From positions 1 to 37,940 of the forward strand of contig NZ_JAQIBL010000107.1 of the NCBI RefSeq assembly GCF_027859075.1: DNA of 37,940 nt, written 5' to 3'. This document shows, piece after piece, positions 23,163 to 31,276 of this stretch. This stretch comes from Oceanispirochaeta sp. Lineage in GTDB: Bacteria; Spirochaetota; Spirochaetia; DSM-2461. The notes beneath the pieces are model-generated. The model was not told the origin of the DNA. It was given only the letters and a program-made list of their open reading frames with translations, and searched no databases. The number at the start of each line of letters is the position of its first letter. Positions within the stretch are counted from its first letter, which is position 1. The position numbers and the translations under genes were made by a program.

Positions 23163-24857
23163 ATGAATTGGGATTATTCTCTCTTTGATGCTGTACAACT
23201 CATGATCCCGATTTTCTGTTTCTTTCTGACATTCGCAGTTGTCATCATTTATCTGTTTCTCTATGGAAATTTCCAGAAGAGGATATACTCGACGGGATTC
23301 CTCTTCAGTCTGACCGCAATGTTTTTTGTCCTATTTGAATCTCTTGTTATTATTTGCGGCTGGTTGGGGCTGTATGAATCAGGCCGGATCTTCCATTTTG
23401 TCGGTCAGATGACGGCTTCCTATTTTATGTATACCATCCTGCTTTTTTCATCGGCTCTCATGGACAGGGATAATCTCTTTTCAAGAATAGTTCAAAAGAT
23501 AGCATATATCGGCCTGGGAGTTGCAGTAGTGCTGACCATTGTCAGTCTTATCAAACCCGCACTTTTTATCTCTCTGACCCAGGCGGGGGAATACGGCTAT
23601 CTCACTCCGGGGAACTTTGCCCGGGGAAAAGAGGGCATTCTACTCAGCCTGAGAGACCTTTTCATGGGGTTTTGTATCCTCGTTCTGATTTTTATGTCTA
23701 TCATCTCTCTGGTGATAAACCGGGTGGATGTAAAAACCATTCTCATCGCTTCTGGAAATTTCTTTGCCACCTTTTCGGCTATTGATGATTTGGTTTTCTT
23801 TCACTTCGGCCGGAACTTTTATCTGAATAATTTCAGATATTCCCGCCTGTCCGTGGGGTTATCCCTTATGTCCTTTGTCATCATGATTGCCATCCTGACA
23901 GATTACATCATGACCCAGAATCAATTGGTTTTGACTCATGATGTTCTGCAGAGTACTCATAACAGACTCAAACTGTCTGAGCAGAAATACAGGCGCCTGG
24001 CCGAAGGTGCAGACCAGGCTGTTTTTTCCTTGTCCAGTGATTACCGGTTTATATCCTACAACAAGAAGGCCCGATTCTATTTTCATCTGTCCAAGGATGG
24101 GGTGAATGCTTCACTCCCGGATATTCTCGGCAATGCCGGAGGCCGTGAGACAAAAGGTGTTTCCAGGCAGATCATATTGGAACAGCTCAGGAATTTGAGC
24201 CGCGATATGAAGTCTGTCCGTTTCCATTCCATCATGAATGATCTCAGGACGGGAGAGCCGGAAGAACTTGAGTTCCATATTGATTATTTTGAGACAGACG
24301 ATGGAGAGGTCGAATATATATGCCGGGCTGAAAGGATGAAAGCCAACCGTTTGATCCGCTGTATTGAGCAGGAAAAGCTTCAGTTGTCCCTGGAAAATTA
24401 TATTATAGCCATCGATGATGTGACCACCAGGTTGACCAGTGCTCTCAATAAATATATGGACTCGGGGAGTGCTCTCATGATAAAGATGGGGCTTCAGGAG
24501 ATCATTATCAATGCCATCGAACATGGCAATCTGAATATTACATTTGAGGAAAAATCCAGGGCTTTGAATGAAAACCGCTACCTCGATTTTATCAGGGAAA
24601 GGCAGATGGATTCCCGATATAAAGACCGCATGGTCAGGATCAATTATGTTTTGAACAAGGATGCGGTCCAGTATATGGTGACCGATGAGGGGAGGGGCTT
24701 CGATTTTAATGCGACCATGAGGATGGTGGACAGCTCGGTCGAACAGGATTTTCTGCCTCACGGAAGGGGTATAAATATGTCCCGTGTGCTCTTTGATAAG
24801 GTGAAATACAACAGCAAGGGCAATCAGGTCCTTCTGGTTAAAAAATTCGAAAAATAG
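23163..24857 (+). CDS. Multi-TM sensor with PAS region and RsbW-type ATPase domain
   Basis: The first 240 residues hold seven or so membrane helices. A coiled linker and a PAS-like segment (YRRLAEGADQAVFSLSSDYR) follow. The C-terminus is a HATPase_c_2 domain with EIIINAIEHGN (N-box), TDEGRGF and HGRGINMSR. This order resembles RsbW/SpoIIAB serine kinases more than histidine kinases: no phospho-acceptor His motif is visible. It may phosphorylate a STAS protein, such as the product at 30582, in a partner-switch (inference). ATG 23163 has GGAG 6 nt upstream; the frame could extend to TTG 23151. A TATAAT lies at 23130-23135 with a poor -35. Confidence 0.85.
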   Translation: MNWDYSLFDAVQLMIPIFCFFLTFAVVIIYLFLYGNFQKRIYSTGFLFSLTAMFFVLFESLVIICGWLGLYESGRIFHFVGQMTASYFMYTILLFSSALMDRDNLFSRIVQKIAYIGLGVAVVLTIVSLIKPALFISLTQAGEYGYLTPGNFARGKEGILLSLRDLFMGFCILVLIFMSIISLVINRVDVKTILIASGNFFATFSAIDDLVFFHFGRNFYLNNFRYSRLSVGLSLMSFVIMIAILTDYIMTQNQLVLTHDVLQSTHNRLKLSEQKYRRLAEGADQAVFSLSSDYRFISYNKKARFYFHLSKDGVNASLPDILGNAGGRETKGVSRQIILEQLRNLSRDMKSVRFHSIMNDLRTGEPEELEFHIDYFETDDGEVEYICRAERMKANRLIRCIEQEKLQLSLENYIIAIDDVTTRLTSALNKYMDSGSALMIKMGLQEIIINAIEHGNLNITFEEKSRALNENRYLDFIRERQMDSRYKDRMVRINYVLNKDAVQYMVTDEGRGFDFNATMRMVDSSVEQDFLPHGRGINMSRVLFDKVKYNSKGNQVLLVKKFEK

Positions 24858-24860
24858 AGA

Positions 24861-25121
24861 TCAGGCAAGAAGGTCAACCTTTAAAGCCATATCGTCGGGA
24901 AGGGGTGCCCGGTCCGGATCAGTTTTATTTCTCTCTTCATACTTCAGGAGGAGCCTTTTTTCCTCGATTCGCTCCTCCTCCCTGAGTTGTTCTACCTCCC
25001 TCAGGGCCTCTTCTTTTTCGATTCTGTCCCAAAAATAGGACTCTGTAATGTCCTCCAGCTCCTGGATCGGTCTGATGTCGATCGGTTCAGGAACCGAGGT
25101 TTTCCCGATTCCCGTATTCAT
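24861..25121 (-). CDS. Small charged protein of unknown function, 86 aa
   Basis: The product is highly charged with a predicted helix rich in Glu and Arg (EEALREVEQLREEERIEEKR) and Pro-rich ends; it looks like a short coiled coil. No signal peptide or membrane segment is present, and I do not recognise a family. The ATG has GGAG 9 nt upstream. It lies 105 bp after the dGTPase-like gene on the same strand and its stop is 3 bp from the stop of the convergent sensor gene. It could be the last gene of the dgt operon. Confidence 0.6.
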   Translation of the reverse strand: MNTGIGKTSVPEPIDIRPIQELEDITESYFWDRIEKEEALREVEQLREEERIEEKRLLLKYEERNKTDPDRAPLPDDMALKVDLLA

Positions 25122-25226
25122 AGCGGATGTCTCCGAAATTGAGTATAACAGAGCCGTTTGTGACTCATATGATTGTTTATTGTTGATTTCATGATTCAGA
25201 GTCTCCTTTTCAGAAGACCCTGATGA

Positions 25227-26405
25227 TCAGACTTTGAATCCGAAGTTCGCCGGAATGACCCTGCGTCTGAAATCTTCATTGAAATAGCGGTCGGTCATGC
25301 TGGCAATATAGTCCACGGCTATCCGCTCTGGTGCTGTTTCTTCGATGTAGGTCGGTTTCATTTTCAGATAAGCCCATTTGTATATAAAACTGTTTTCATC
25401 TCTGGAAATAAGCTCCTTGCAAAAAGCCTGATAAAGATAGCGGAACATCTTTTCGATCTTGTGATCTTCCGATTTTTTCTCAGGATTAAGGTAAATTTTT
25501 TTATAGTTGAACTGAAGCAGATCCTGCAGGGCCTTTTGAATGTCTAATGAGAAATTGAGACCTTTTTTACCGTAACTCTGTTCAATCAGATCAAAAGAAA
25601 GGGTCCGGATTATTCTGTCATTTCTGTCGCCCAGAACGGCCTGAATCGCCGGAGGAATTTCCTCTCTTTTCAGCATGCCGATGGTTATGGCATCTTCAAT
25701 ATCCCGGCCTATATAGGCAATCACATCGGATACCCTGACGACACAACCTTCCAGTGTCATGGGACGCAGAGTGGAGGAACTGCCCTTGTGGGTAAAGCAG
25801 TTCTGGTATTCCTCCAGGACTTTTTCGGCGCTCTTGTTTTTCTCTGGAATATAAATATCTTCCAGAAGCTCGCCGTTATGACAGAGGATACCGTCGAGAA
25901 CCTGAATTGTCAGATTCAATCCTCGCCCATTATTCTCCAGCTCTTTCAGGGTTCTGACGCTTTGGCCATTATGAGAGAAATATCCGATATTCTGTTCTTC
26001 ACAAAGGGCATTCAGAATTCGTTCCCCGTCATGACCGTAGGGTACATGCCCCAGATCATGGCCCAGGGCGATGGCTTCAATCAAATCTTCATTCAGTTTG
26101 AGGGCTCTCCCAATCTGACGGGCGATTTTTGAAACGAGTTGTACATGGAGCACCCTGTGGGTAATGTTATCATTCTGAAAAAGATAGAAGACCTGGGTCT
26201 TGTCTATGTACCGGGTGTAGGAGGGAGAGTGGATGATTCTGTCCGTATCCCTGGTGAAGGAGCTGCGAATATCATCCTGATTCTTATCATGGGTCTCCGG
26301 AGTCAGGCGGATACCTCTGCTGCTGGGGCAGGCTTCGGGTGAGAGTGTGAGCTCTTCTCTCTGTTTATTCTGTGCCAGAATTGTCGATACCAGTCTGCTG
26401 TTCAC
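25227..26405 (-). CDS. dgt: dGTPase-like HD-domain triphosphohydrolase
   Basis: The 392-aa protein begins its domain with SFTRDTDRIIHSPSYTRYIDKTQV and has HRVLHVQL (His-83), ALGHDLGH (His-116, Asp-117, His-120) and a late Asp in VRVSDVIAYIGRD. These are the HD metal ligands of the deoxyguanosine triphosphate triphosphohydrolase family, which hydrolyse dNTPs to nucleoside and triphosphate. The exact nucleotide preference cannot be inferred. The start is GTG 26405, preceded by GAGGAAATGAA; its first four bases GTGA overlap the stop of a 58-aa gene, so the two are translated in a coupled manner. Confidence 0.9.
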   Translation of the reverse strand: MNSRLVSTILAQNKQREELTLSPEACPSSRGIRLTPETHDKNQDDIRSSFTRDTDRIIHSPSYTRYIDKTQVFYLFQNDNITHRVLHVQLVSKIARQIGRALKLNEDLIEAIALGHDLGHVPYGHDGERILNALCEEQNIGYFSHNGQSVRTLKELENNGRGLNLTIQVLDGILCHNGELLEDIYIPEKNKSAEKVLEEYQNCFTHKGSSSTLRPMTLEGCVVRVSDVIAYIGRDIEDAITIGMLKREEIPPAIQAVLGDRNDRIIRTLSFDLIEQSYGKKGLNFSLDIQKALQDLLQFNYKKIYLNPEKKSEDHKIEKMFRYLYQAFCKELISRDENSFIYKWAYLKMKPTYIEETAPERIAVDYIASMTDRYFNEDFRRRVIPANFGFKV

Positions 26406-26578
26406 TTCATTTCCTCATGGGCTTTATTCAGTTGTTCACTGTAGTATTCCAGAAAATCTTCCTTATCCTTCAATCGGTACTGCATGATCCATCGCGGATG
26501 GGGTAGAGGAAGAGATCTCCCCGTGGATCTGATAAAGGATAGATAGTGAGAGGCAAAAGTGTCCTGAGGAGAAGGCAT
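26402..26578 (-). CDS. 58-aa protein of unknown function, coupled to dgt
   Basis: A 59-codon frame on the reverse strand starts at ATG 26578 (MPSPQDTFASHYLSFIRSTG) and ends with EYYSEQLNKAHEEMK. Its TGA overlaps the GTG start of dgt as GTGA, and dgt's ribosome-binding sequence lies within its last codons. AAGAG just before the ATG is a tight, moderate ribosome-binding site. The product is soluble with an amphipathic C-terminal helix. I do not recognise it. Such an arrangement suggests a regulator or partner of the dGTPase, or simply a coupling leader gene. Confidence 0.6.
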   Translation of the reverse strand: MPSPQDTFASHYLSFIRSTGRSLPLPHPRWIMQYRLKDKEDFLEYYSEQLNKAHEEMK

Positions 26579-26711
26579 ACTCTTTTTTACCCTATATTTT
26601 CTCTTTTTGCCAGTTCATTTCGGCTTTGCCGGAATATACTCTCCTGAGGAGACCTTGTATTATTTCAAAAATTTGGTTCTGGTGGAGGACGGTATGTTTT
26701 TCAGCCCTGTT

Positions 26712-27371
26712 TTAGAATTTGATCCCGCCCCCCAGAAGAAGCTCTACCGTTTTCAGAGATCTAGGAGAGCCGTCGGCAGCACTATAGCTCAGACTGTCTG
26801 TGAAGGGCAGTTTGATTCTGAAATCCCCGATGTAGCTCCTTTTTTCCATTCTTTTAAACTCCAGTCCCGTTCCCAGGACGAGTCCCAGAGACAAGGGGGT
26901 CTCGTTCTTCTGTTCGATTCTGTCTTCCATATCATTTATCCGGCTGGTTTCTACAATGTTGAAGGAGTAGAGGATTTGAAATCCTCCCATCAGGCGGATG
27001 GCCTTGTCTCCCCCTGAAAAGGGGAATTCTCTGGCTATGGGCAGGATCAATTCAAGGGAGTGAATAGAGGATATTTTTATAAATTCATCTCTGGAATTGG
27101 ACAGATGAACACCCCTGTTGAAGATGTAGTACAGCTCGGGTGCAAAAATGTTGACAGGGCTCACATTCATTTCTGCAAAAACACCCATTCCGAAGGTTCC
27201 CAGAACATCGGCAAAATCTCTGTTTCCCGAGTCATCAAGCATCTGGTTCCATTCCTGTCCGGCTCCACTGCTGATGCCCATATTCACCTTGAATCCATAA
27301 TCCAGGGCCCATAGAGACGAGATATTCAGACTGAGAAGGATGAAAATCAATGCTTTTTTGTCAGCTGCCAT
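26712..27371 (-). CDS. Outer-membrane beta-barrel protein, 219 aa
   Basis: A signal peptide (MAADKKALIFILLSLNISSL, cleavage near WALD) is followed by alternating strands such as YGFKVNMGISSGAG, FGMGVFAEMNVSPV and LSLGLVLGTGLEF. It ends VELLLGGGIKF with a C-terminal Phe, as outer-membrane barrels do. I chose ATG 27371 because GGAGG (27381-27377) lies 5 nt upstream. The frame extends to 27395, but that start has no such site and spoils the signal peptide. The porin-like fold is seen only by pattern; ligand unknown. Confidence 0.75.
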   Translation of the reverse strand: MAADKKALIFILLSLNISSLWALDYGFKVNMGISSGAGQEWNQMLDDSGNRDFADVLGTFGMGVFAEMNVSPVNIFAPELYYIFNRGVHLSNSRDEFIKISSIHSLELILPIAREFPFSGGDKAIRLMGGFQILYSFNIVETSRINDMEDRIEQKNETPLSLGLVLGTGLEFKRMEKRSYIGDFRIKLPFTDSLSYSAADGSPRSLKTVELLLGGGIKF

Positions 27372-27409
27372 CTTTTCCTCCGGTAGTAGGGACAAAATAT
27401 TTCATCCTT

Positions 27410-27418
27410 AGTATAACA
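27410..27418 (-). promoter_or_regulatory. Extended -10 promoter candidate for beta-barrel gene
   Basis: On the reverse strand TGTTATACT forms a TGn extended -10 element, overlapping the T-tract of the asd terminator. No good -35 is seen. Confidence 0.4.
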
Positions 27419-27444
27419 AAAAACCTGCCTTTTACGGCAGGTTT
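27415..27444 (-). terminator. Intrinsic terminator after asd
   Basis: AAACCTGCC (27421-27429) and GGCAGGTTT (27436-27444) form a perfect stem around TTTTAC. On the reverse strand the stem runs into TTTTTTG, 25 bp after the asd stop codon. Confidence 0.9.
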
Positions 27445-27468
27445 TATTAAAATTGCAAGAATAAGGTT

Positions 27469-28590
27469 TCAGCCTTCCAGATGATCCAGGGTGATCTTCA
27501 GCATACGGCGGACCGGTTCGGCCGCACCCCATAGAAGCTGGTCTCCCACGGTAAAGGCTGTGAGATAATCCGGGCCCATATTGAGTTTTCTGACTCTTCC
27601 CACGGGCACTGTCAGTCCCCCTGATACGGCGGCAGGTGTTAAACCGGCCAGAGAGTCCTCTTTATTGTTGGGAATGAATCTGACCCAGTCATTGCTGCTT
27701 TTAATGATGTCTTCGATTTCATCCAGCGGGATGTCTCTTGTCATCTTGATGGTCAATGCCTGGCTGTGGCAGCGCATAGAACCGATGCGGACACAGAGCC
27801 CGTCGATGGGTATGGCCGGGTCGTTCATCAGAATCTTATTGGTTTCGGCAAATCCCTTCCATTCTTCCTTGGTCATGCCGTTATCCATGGCTTTGTCTAT
27901 CCAGGGGATCAGGCTGCCTGCGAGGGGTGCTCCGAATTGCTCCTTGGGAAAGCTGTCGCTGCGGAGGGTGTCGGTTATCTTCTTATCCAGTTCCAGAATG
28001 GCTGAGGAAGGATTAAGGAGGCCTGTGGCGCTGTTGCCCAGTACATCCATCTGGGAGATCAGTTCTTTCATATTCATGGCACCCGCACCGGAAGCCGCCT
28101 GGTAGGTCATGGAGGTCATCCATTCAATCAGGTTTTCTCTGAACAATCCGTTCAGAGCCATCAGCATCAGGCTGACCGTGCAGTTTCCACCCACATAGGT
28201 CTTGATGCCCGAGCGGAGTCCTTTCTGGATAACATCTTTATTGACAGGGTCCAGAACAATCAGGCTGTCTTCTTTCATCCTCAGAGTCGAGGCTGCGTCA
28301 ATCCAGTACCCTTTCCACCCGGATTTTTTGAGCTCGGGATAGATCCTTTCAGTATAGGAACCGCCCTGGCAGCTGAGGATAATATCCTGCTCCTTGAGGG
28401 TTTTAAGATCAAAGGCATCTGCCAGTGCAGGCAGTTCTCTTCCAAAATCAGGGGCTTTCTGACCTGCCTGGGATGTGGAGAACAACAGGGGTTCCAACGT
28501 TTTCCCGGCTAAATCGCCCTCAGACATCATCCTATCCATCAGTACGGATCCGACCATTCCTCTCCATCCAATAATCCCGACTTTTTTCAC
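27469..28590 (-). CDS. asd: Aspartate-semialdehyde dehydrogenase
   Basis: The protein has the NADP-binding start KKVGIIGWRGMVGSVL, almost identical to E. coli Asd. It also has the active-site Cys in GGNCTVSLM (Cys-137; Cys-135 in E. coli) and MRCHSQALTIK with the catalytic His. It reduces aspartyl phosphate to the semialdehyde for lysine, threonine, methionine and diaminopimelate synthesis. I set the start at GTG 28590 (373 aa; E. coli 367), with AGGAGA in good position upstream. The longest frame (28707) crosses the gene's own promoter and is rejected. No riboswitch is seen in the short leader. Confidence 0.95.
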   Translation of the reverse strand: MKKVGIIGWRGMVGSVLMDRMMSEGDLAGKTLEPLLFSTSQAGQKAPDFGRELPALADAFDLKTLKEQDIILSCQGGSYTERIYPELKKSGWKGYWIDAASTLRMKEDSLIVLDPVNKDVIQKGLRSGIKTYVGGNCTVSLMLMALNGLFRENLIEWMTSMTYQAASGAGAMNMKELISQMDVLGNSATGLLNPSSAILELDKKITDTLRSDSFPKEQFGAPLAGSLIPWIDKAMDNGMTKEEWKGFAETNKILMNDPAIPIDGLCVRIGSMRCHSQALTIKMTRDIPLDEIEDIIKSSNDWVRFIPNNKEDSLAGLTPAAVSGGLTVPVGRVRKLNMGPDYLTAFTVGDQLLWGAAEPVRRMLKITLDHLEG

Positions 28591-28620
28591 CTGTCTCTCC
28601 TGATTCATATCATTGAAGAA

Positions 28621-28649
28621 ACTATACGTTTTAAGGGGAAATCTGTAAA
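28621..28649 (-). promoter_or_regulatory. Promoter of asd
   Basis: On the reverse strand TTTACA (28649-28644) and TATAGT (28626-28621) are 17 bp apart. The leader to GTG 28590 is about 24 nt and includes the ribosome-binding site. Confidence 0.65.
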
Positions 28650-28738
28650 TAGGAGAAGTCTCTTTGGCAGATAATGAATAAAATGCCCCCCTGGAGGGGT
28701 TCTTCATTCAATGAACAGATAGATTTGAAAAAAACTCT

Positions 28739-28771
28739 TTGACCAGATAAGGGGTTTGCGTACATTATAAT
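28739..28771 (+). promoter_or_regulatory. Promoter region of acyl-CoA synthetase gene
   Basis: TTGACC (28739-28744) is followed by TACATT (28761-28766, 16-bp spacing) and TATAAT (28766-28771, 21-bp spacing). Which -10 is used is unclear. Confidence 0.45.
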
Positions 28772-28845
28772 AGGGTAGTATTCGAAAGTATTATCACTCA
28801 TCGATTATGTTAATGGAAATGATAAAGCCACAGGAGGTAAAATAT

Positions 28846-30561
28846 ATGCCCTATGATCTGAATAAATACACATTGAGTGAAGCCTGGTCCAAGAGCCGGG
28901 ACCAATACAAGGATCTTGATTTTCTAGGATATGCCGGTGACAGCATGGCCAGTTTTGGTCAGGTTGCCCAGAATATCCGGGAGCTCCAGAACTACCTTGT
29001 GAATCAGGGAGTCAAGAGAGGCGAGAAGGTTGCTCTTGTCAGTGAGAGCCGTCCTGAATGGGGTCAGGTTTATCTGGCGATTAATACAATGGGTGCGGTG
29101 GCAGTACCCATCATGGCCGATTTTTCTGCCGAACAGATGTGTAATATTCTGGACCACTCCGACTCAGTCTTTGTCATTGCCTCAGATAAGGTCATTCCCC
29201 GATTATTGGGTTCTTCTCTGGTTCTGGCAGATAAGCTGGTTTTGATACAAGACGGTTTAAAAACAGGAAAACTGAAGACTGAAGGAGAAGAGTGGAGTTT
29301 TACAGAGGAATCTGATCTTTTTAATCCTGCATCTCCTACACAGGAAGATCACCTTTATATGGTCGAGGAAGATGATATTGCCGCGATCCTCTATACATCG
29401 GGTACCACAGGAAACTCCAAAGGGGTGATGCTGTCTCATAAAAACATCAGCCATAACGCTTATGTGGGCATTGATATTTGCTTCGCCGCTGAGAACAGCC
29501 GCTTCCTTTCTGTATTGCCTCTGGCACATTCCTATGAATGTACCCTGGGTCTGATTATTCCTATGATGAGCGGATCTTCCATCCATTATATCAAGGGGGC
29601 TCCCACGGCCCGTGTCATGATTCAGGCATTGAATGTGGTTCGTCCACAGCAGATGCTGACCGTACCCATCCTGATTGAGAAAATCTACAGAACGAGTATC
29701 GCTCCCAAATTCGCGTCGAAAAAGATCCTCCGCTTCCTCTACAGTCAAAGGCCGACAAAGTTTCTGCTGAACCGCTATGTTGCAGGTAAAAAATTGAAGG
29801 CTCTCTTCGGGGGACGACTCGAATTTTTCGGTATCGGCGGGGCTCCACTGGCGCCGGATGTAGAAGTCTTCCTCAGAGATGCCCGATTTCCCTATTCAGT
29901 GGGTTACGGTCTGACTGAGACGGCACCCTGCCTGGCTGGGGATATTCCTTCCCGCTCTGTGTACCGGGCCATCGGCAAGGCCTTCAAGGATGTTGAACTC
30001 AGAATTGCCGATGTCAGACCGGAAACCGGACATGGTGAAATCCAGGCCAGAGGTCCCAATATCATGATTGGATATTATAAGGATGAAGAAAAAACGGCGG
30101 AAGTCTTTACCGAAGACGGCTGGTTTAAAACGGGCGACCTGGGCTATCTGGATGAGAAAAACATACTTTTTATCAAGGGACGATTGAAAAATATGATCCT
30201 CGGTGCCAACGGTGAAAATATATATCCTGAAGAGATTGAAGCCATTCTGAACAGGGATCCCTATGTTCTGGACTCTCTGGTTTCCCGAATCGGTAACTCT
30301 CTGGTTGCCCGGGTTCAGCTCAACACGGAAAAACTGGATGAATTCTTGAAAGGTCTGAAGAAAACACCGGAAGAACTGAACAGGATCAAGACAGACACCC
30401 TTGAGATGGTCAGACAGTCAGCCAACAACAGTTTAAATGCCCTTTCCCGACTGGGAAAAATAATTGAACAGGTTGAGCCTTTTGAGAAAACACCATCTCT
30501 GAAGATAAAACGGTTTTTGTACTCCAGGGAGGACAGGAAGTCTGGTCAATCTATAGAATAA
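28846..30561 (+). CDS. Long-chain acyl-CoA synthetase (AMP-forming)
   Basis: The 571-aa protein has the AMP-binding motif ILYTSGTTGNSKGVMLSH, then GYGLTETAP and FKTGDLGYLDEKN, and the hinge-lysine region GRLKNMILGANGENIYPEEIE. These activate a carboxylic acid to acyl-AMP and then to acyl-CoA. Long-chain fatty acid as substrate is inferred from overall resemblance to FadD-like spirochaetal enzymes. I chose ATG 28846: AGGAGG (28832-28837) lies 8 nt upstream. The frame extends to 28807 without such a site. A STAS gene follows 20 bp later, which suggests an operon with a regulator. Confidence 0.92.
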   Translation: MPYDLNKYTLSEAWSKSRDQYKDLDFLGYAGDSMASFGQVAQNIRELQNYLVNQGVKRGEKVALVSESRPEWGQVYLAINTMGAVAVPIMADFSAEQMCNILDHSDSVFVIASDKVIPRLLGSSLVLADKLVLIQDGLKTGKLKTEGEEWSFTEESDLFNPASPTQEDHLYMVEEDDIAAILYTSGTTGNSKGVMLSHKNISHNAYVGIDICFAAENSRFLSVLPLAHSYECTLGLIIPMMSGSSIHYIKGAPTARVMIQALNVVRPQQMLTVPILIEKIYRTSIAPKFASKKILRFLYSQRPTKFLLNRYVAGKKLKALFGGRLEFFGIGGAPLAPDVEVFLRDARFPYSVGYGLTETAPCLAGDIPSRSVYRAIGKAFKDVELRIADVRPETGHGEIQARGPNIMIGYYKDEEKTAEVFTEDGWFKTGDLGYLDEKNILFIKGRLKNMILGANGENIYPEEIEAILNRDPYVLDSLVSRIGNSLVARVQLNTEKLDEFLKGLKKTPEELNRIKTDTLEMVRQSANNSLNALSRLGKIIEQVEPFEKTPSLKIKRFLYSREDRKSGQSIE

Positions 30562-30581
30562 AAAGGGGAATTAGTATCGTC

Positions 30582-30974
30582 ATGATGGACTTCAGTGTTT
30601 TTACTCAGCTCAATGACCAGCAGGAAGGACTGATCATCCAGTGTTCGCTGGATGAACGTTTTTCACCTCCTGCCGGGATACTCTCTTTTGAGGGTATTCT
30701 GGATCACTCCAATACGATTGAGTTTGCCGAAGCCGTTATGGAGTTCTTCGGAGGAGAGTGGGAGGAGCATCCTTTAATCCTCGAGTTGAGCGGACTTCAG
30801 TACATTTCATCCAGCGGTATCGGTTCTTTTACGACCATCCGGGTACAGGCGGATCATAAGAGCAGCCCCCTGTATCTTCTGAATATGAATACCAAGATCC
30901 GGACCGTCTTTGATCAGCTCGGATTTTCATCCTTTTTTGAGATCATTGATGATCTCCAGGAGATATTGGCATGA
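30582..30974 (+). CDS. STAS-domain protein, anti-sigma factor antagonist type
   Basis: The 130-aa product has a STAS fold: LSFEGILDHSNTIEFAEAV, then the strand LILELSGLQYISSSGIGSF and LYLLNMNTKIRTVFDQLGF. The SSSG segment (residues 76-79) is where SpoIIAA/RsbV proteins are phosphorylated by RsbW-type kinases. A candidate kinase domain is encoded at 23163-24857. Two ATGs in a row (30582, 30585) are possible starts; AAGGGG lies about 14 nt upstream, which is long. It follows the acyl-CoA synthetase by 20 bp and is probably co-transcribed. Confidence 0.87.
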   Translation: MMDFSVFTQLNDQQEGLIIQCSLDERFSPPAGILSFEGILDHSNTIEFAEAVMEFFGGEWEEHPLILELSGLQYISSSGIGSFTTIRVQADHKSSPLYLLNMNTKIRTVFDQLGFSSFFEIIDDLQEILA

Positions 30975-31276
30975 AGAAGATTTTAAAATGAAGGGACGAG
31001 GAGTCCTCTTTCATAATATGCCCTCTTCCATGAATGGTATCATCTGCATGGGGAGCGTTTTCTTATAAAGAACAGAAGCTGCCACAACGTAACAGCTTCT
31101 GAAATGGAGAACGTAAAATGAAAAAATCTTCAACCAATCTTGACTCTTTGGCTTTAATAACTAAGTAACAATCTTGACTAGTCTACGTTACATAATATAG
31201 AGGGCAAATGTGTGTCTCCTGTGATCTTTCCATGGCTGTTCTCTGAATAATAAACAAATATGAGGTGAAGCTCTCC
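30975..31276. other. Gene-free stretch with hairpin, direct repeat and 16-codon frame
   Basis: No protein gene is supported over 302 bp. It holds a perfect 9-bp inverted repeat, CAGAAGCTG (31073-31081) and CAGCTTCTG (31093-31101), with an 11-nt loop. CAATCTTGACT occurs twice (31135-31145, 31169-31179). A 16-codon frame (31118-31168) begins MKKSSTNLDS behind GGAG. A possible promoter reads TTGACT (31174-31179) and TATAGA (31196-31201). A small RNA or regulatory leader is possible but not shown. Confidence 0.45.
31073..31101. repeat. Perfect 9-bp inverted repeat between STAS gene and umuC
   Basis: CAGAAGCTG and CAGCTTCTG face each other around 11 bases. No T-tract follows on either strand, so it is not a plain terminator. 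A TATAAA lies just upstream (31064-31069). Confidence 0.6.

Noticed and set aside
26607-27017. 136-aa forward frame
   Set aside because: It is antisense to the beta-barrel gene, which has a good signal peptide and GGAGG.
28674-28705. CCCC/GGGG hairpin between asd and the acyl-CoA synthetase gene
   Set aside because: Only four paired bases and no T-tract.
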